The position numbers and the translations under genes were made by a program. Source: Gracilaria gracilis (Eukaryota; Rhodophyta; Florideophyceae; Gracilariales; Gracilariaceae). From it: 64,000 bases of DNA. Below are positions 63,093 through 64,000 of the stretch, piece after piece. Numbering within the stretch: the first letter of the stretch is position 1; each line of letters begins with the position of its first letter. The stretch spans positions 1-64,000 of the forward strand of contig JARGSG010000258.1 in the NCBI GenBank assembly GCA_030374805.1, in the 5' to 3' direction. The notes beneath the pieces were generated by a model. It ran no database searches. It had not been told where the DNA came from and saw only the letters and a list, made by a program, of their open reading frames with translations.

Positions 63093-64000
63093 CAGTCCTC
63101 GTCAAAAGTATACGAACGGGGGCTGAAGGCCAGTACACAGCACTTCTGAGAGACTGTGGGGAAGATTAAGGCTACAATAAACTTTCTTCTACTTCATTAA
63201 AACATTCTAGCACAATAAAAACCCTTCAAACATTGTGTAGCGCCTACAGTACAAGCCCTTCACCTTACAGGGCGGTTCAAAAGTATACGAACAAAATCAT
63301 ATTTTTGACCTGCTGCGCATCTAAGCCCAGTTTAGTACTTTGTTTTGCGCCCGTTAGCGCGCATTACAGCCATGCAACGCCTAGGCATGCTGTTATTAAG
63401 CATGCTTAGCACGTGAGGGTCTATTTTGTCCCACTCATCGCGAAGAGCCTGCTTCAGAGCCTCTTTGGAATCATACTGCTTACAATCAGCGTAGACACTG
63501 TAAGCGAGTATGGTCCAAAGATTTTCTATAGGATTTAGATCCGGAGAATGTGCTGGCCACTCCATTAAATTGTATTTGTTGTCCGTAAACCACTTCATGC
63601 TATACCGCGATTTGTGAATAGGGGCATTGTCCTGCTGAAAAATCCAATTACTACCATGTTGCATGTTAGCCCATGGTACCATATGCTGCTGTAGCATATG
63701 TATATACTTCTTAGAGTCCACAGTTCCATCAATAAACACCAAGGGCCCTTTACCATAGTATGAAAAACAACTCCATATCATGACAAAAACTCCTCCATGT
63801 TTACGTTTCGAAAAAACTTGTTCATCATGACTTAAGTCATGCCAATAAAAGCTCCAGCCATCAGGACCATCTCCATTAAATTTTTTTTTCATCACTACAA
63901 ATCACCATTCGCCACTCATCTTCGTAGAAACGACTGTGATACATTGCCCATTCACGAAACTGTTCAAGGTAATGTTCGGTTATCAAAGATGTTACTTTTT
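63093..64000 (-). mobile_element. Tc1/mariner-like element, incomplete at window end
   Basis: The left end reads TA then CAGTCCTCGTCAAAAGTATACGAAC. The phrase TTCAAAAGTATACGAAC recurs at about 63276-63292, some 175 bases inside, as in IR/DR-type Tc1 elements with two transposase-binding repeats per end. The transposase lies inside on the minus strand. The other end is beyond the window. Confidence 0.8.
63332..63999 (-). pseudogene. Tc1-like transposase, frameshift at an A9 run, N-terminus outside window
   Basis: The minus strand encodes the C-terminal two thirds of a DDE_3/Tc1 transposase. Upstream, EQFREWAMYHSRFYEDEWRM and VICSDEKK carry the first Asp. A run of nine A at 63881-63889 shifts the frame; eight would keep it. 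After it comes FNGDGPDGWSFYWHD, MIWSCFSYYGKGPLVFIDG, FQQDNAPIHKS (second Asp), and WPAHSPDLNPIENLW (third acidic residue, Glu). The end at 63332 is NGRKTKY. All three catalytic residues are present. The homopolymer length could be a real mutation or a base-calling slip, so this copy may be nearly intact. Confidence 0.8.

Noticed and set aside
1..64000. CRISPR array or bacterial operon
   Set aside because: No regularly spaced repeats, Shine-Dalgarno-led gene strings or bacterial gene order; transposon types, introns and TATA-like boxes are eukaryotic.

Overview
The window is eukaryotic nuclear DNA. It contains Ty3/gypsy, pogo/Tigger-like, Tc1/mariner-like and DDE_Tnp_4 (HARBI/PIF-type) elements, TATA-like boxes 30-110 bases upstream of several start codons, a very short GT-AG intron (70 nt), and mostly intronless genes for small secreted cysteine-rich proteins. 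The mix of intron-poor genes, many transposon relics, a Hedgehog-type Hint protein and a cyanobacterial/plant-type O-methyltransferase relic would fit a red alga of the florideophyte type. That is an inference from gene style; no marker gene here settles the lineage.

Layout. 1-2.9 kb: a decayed DDE_1 transposase and a frameshifted O-methyltransferase. 2.9-17.1 kb: two inverted copies of a decayed repeat (copy A 2.93-4.44 kb, copy B 13.31-17.09 kb). They enclose three intronless genes (A, B, C) of a secreted ten-cysteine family; a galaxin-like dicysteine-repeat gene sits inside copy B. 17.6-20.1 kb: a small secreted cysteine-rich gene and a membrane-anchored gene. 22.3-25.6 kb: a full-length pogo-like transposon with TIRs and TA duplication, then a DDE_Tnp_4 relic. 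26.9-31.4 kb: a three-helix membrane protein and the fourth ten-cysteine gene (D). 32-36.2 kb: a tandem duplication, each unit with a C2H2 zinc-finger gene preceded by an overlapping upstream ORF, with a perfect 137-base nested palindrome between them. 36.8-44.0 kb: a divergent pair of large genes, one with a hydrophobic hairpin region and an Ig-like end, the other with a central Hint autoprocessing domain. 45.0-45.9 kb: a decayed intron-containing gene. 46.0-56.5 kb: a chromodomain-bearing Ty3/gypsy element with two 851-base LTRs, carrying in-frame stops and frameshifts. 56.5-61.2 kb: a row of broken host-type genes (MORC family, GT92-like glycosyltransferase, an unknown, and a possible TFIIF large subunit). 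62-64 kb: a DDE_Tnp_4 transposase with one stop, then a Tc1-like element running off the window end.

The most promising undescribed system is the four-member secreted family (6.97-7.66, 9.80-10.52, 11.35-11.86 and 30.72-31.44 kb). Its members share a C-x4-C-x8/9-C block, one later Cys, and a double CCxxC C-terminus separated by a linker that is strongly basic in three of the four. It lies with other secreted cysteine-rich genes in a locus framed by inverted repeats. The C2H2 pair with conserved overlapping upstream ORFs and the divergent Hint/hairpin pair are the next most interesting.

Starts were chosen at ATG codons even where an open frame extends upstream to a TTG or GTG. No similarity search was possible; family names come from recognised motifs.
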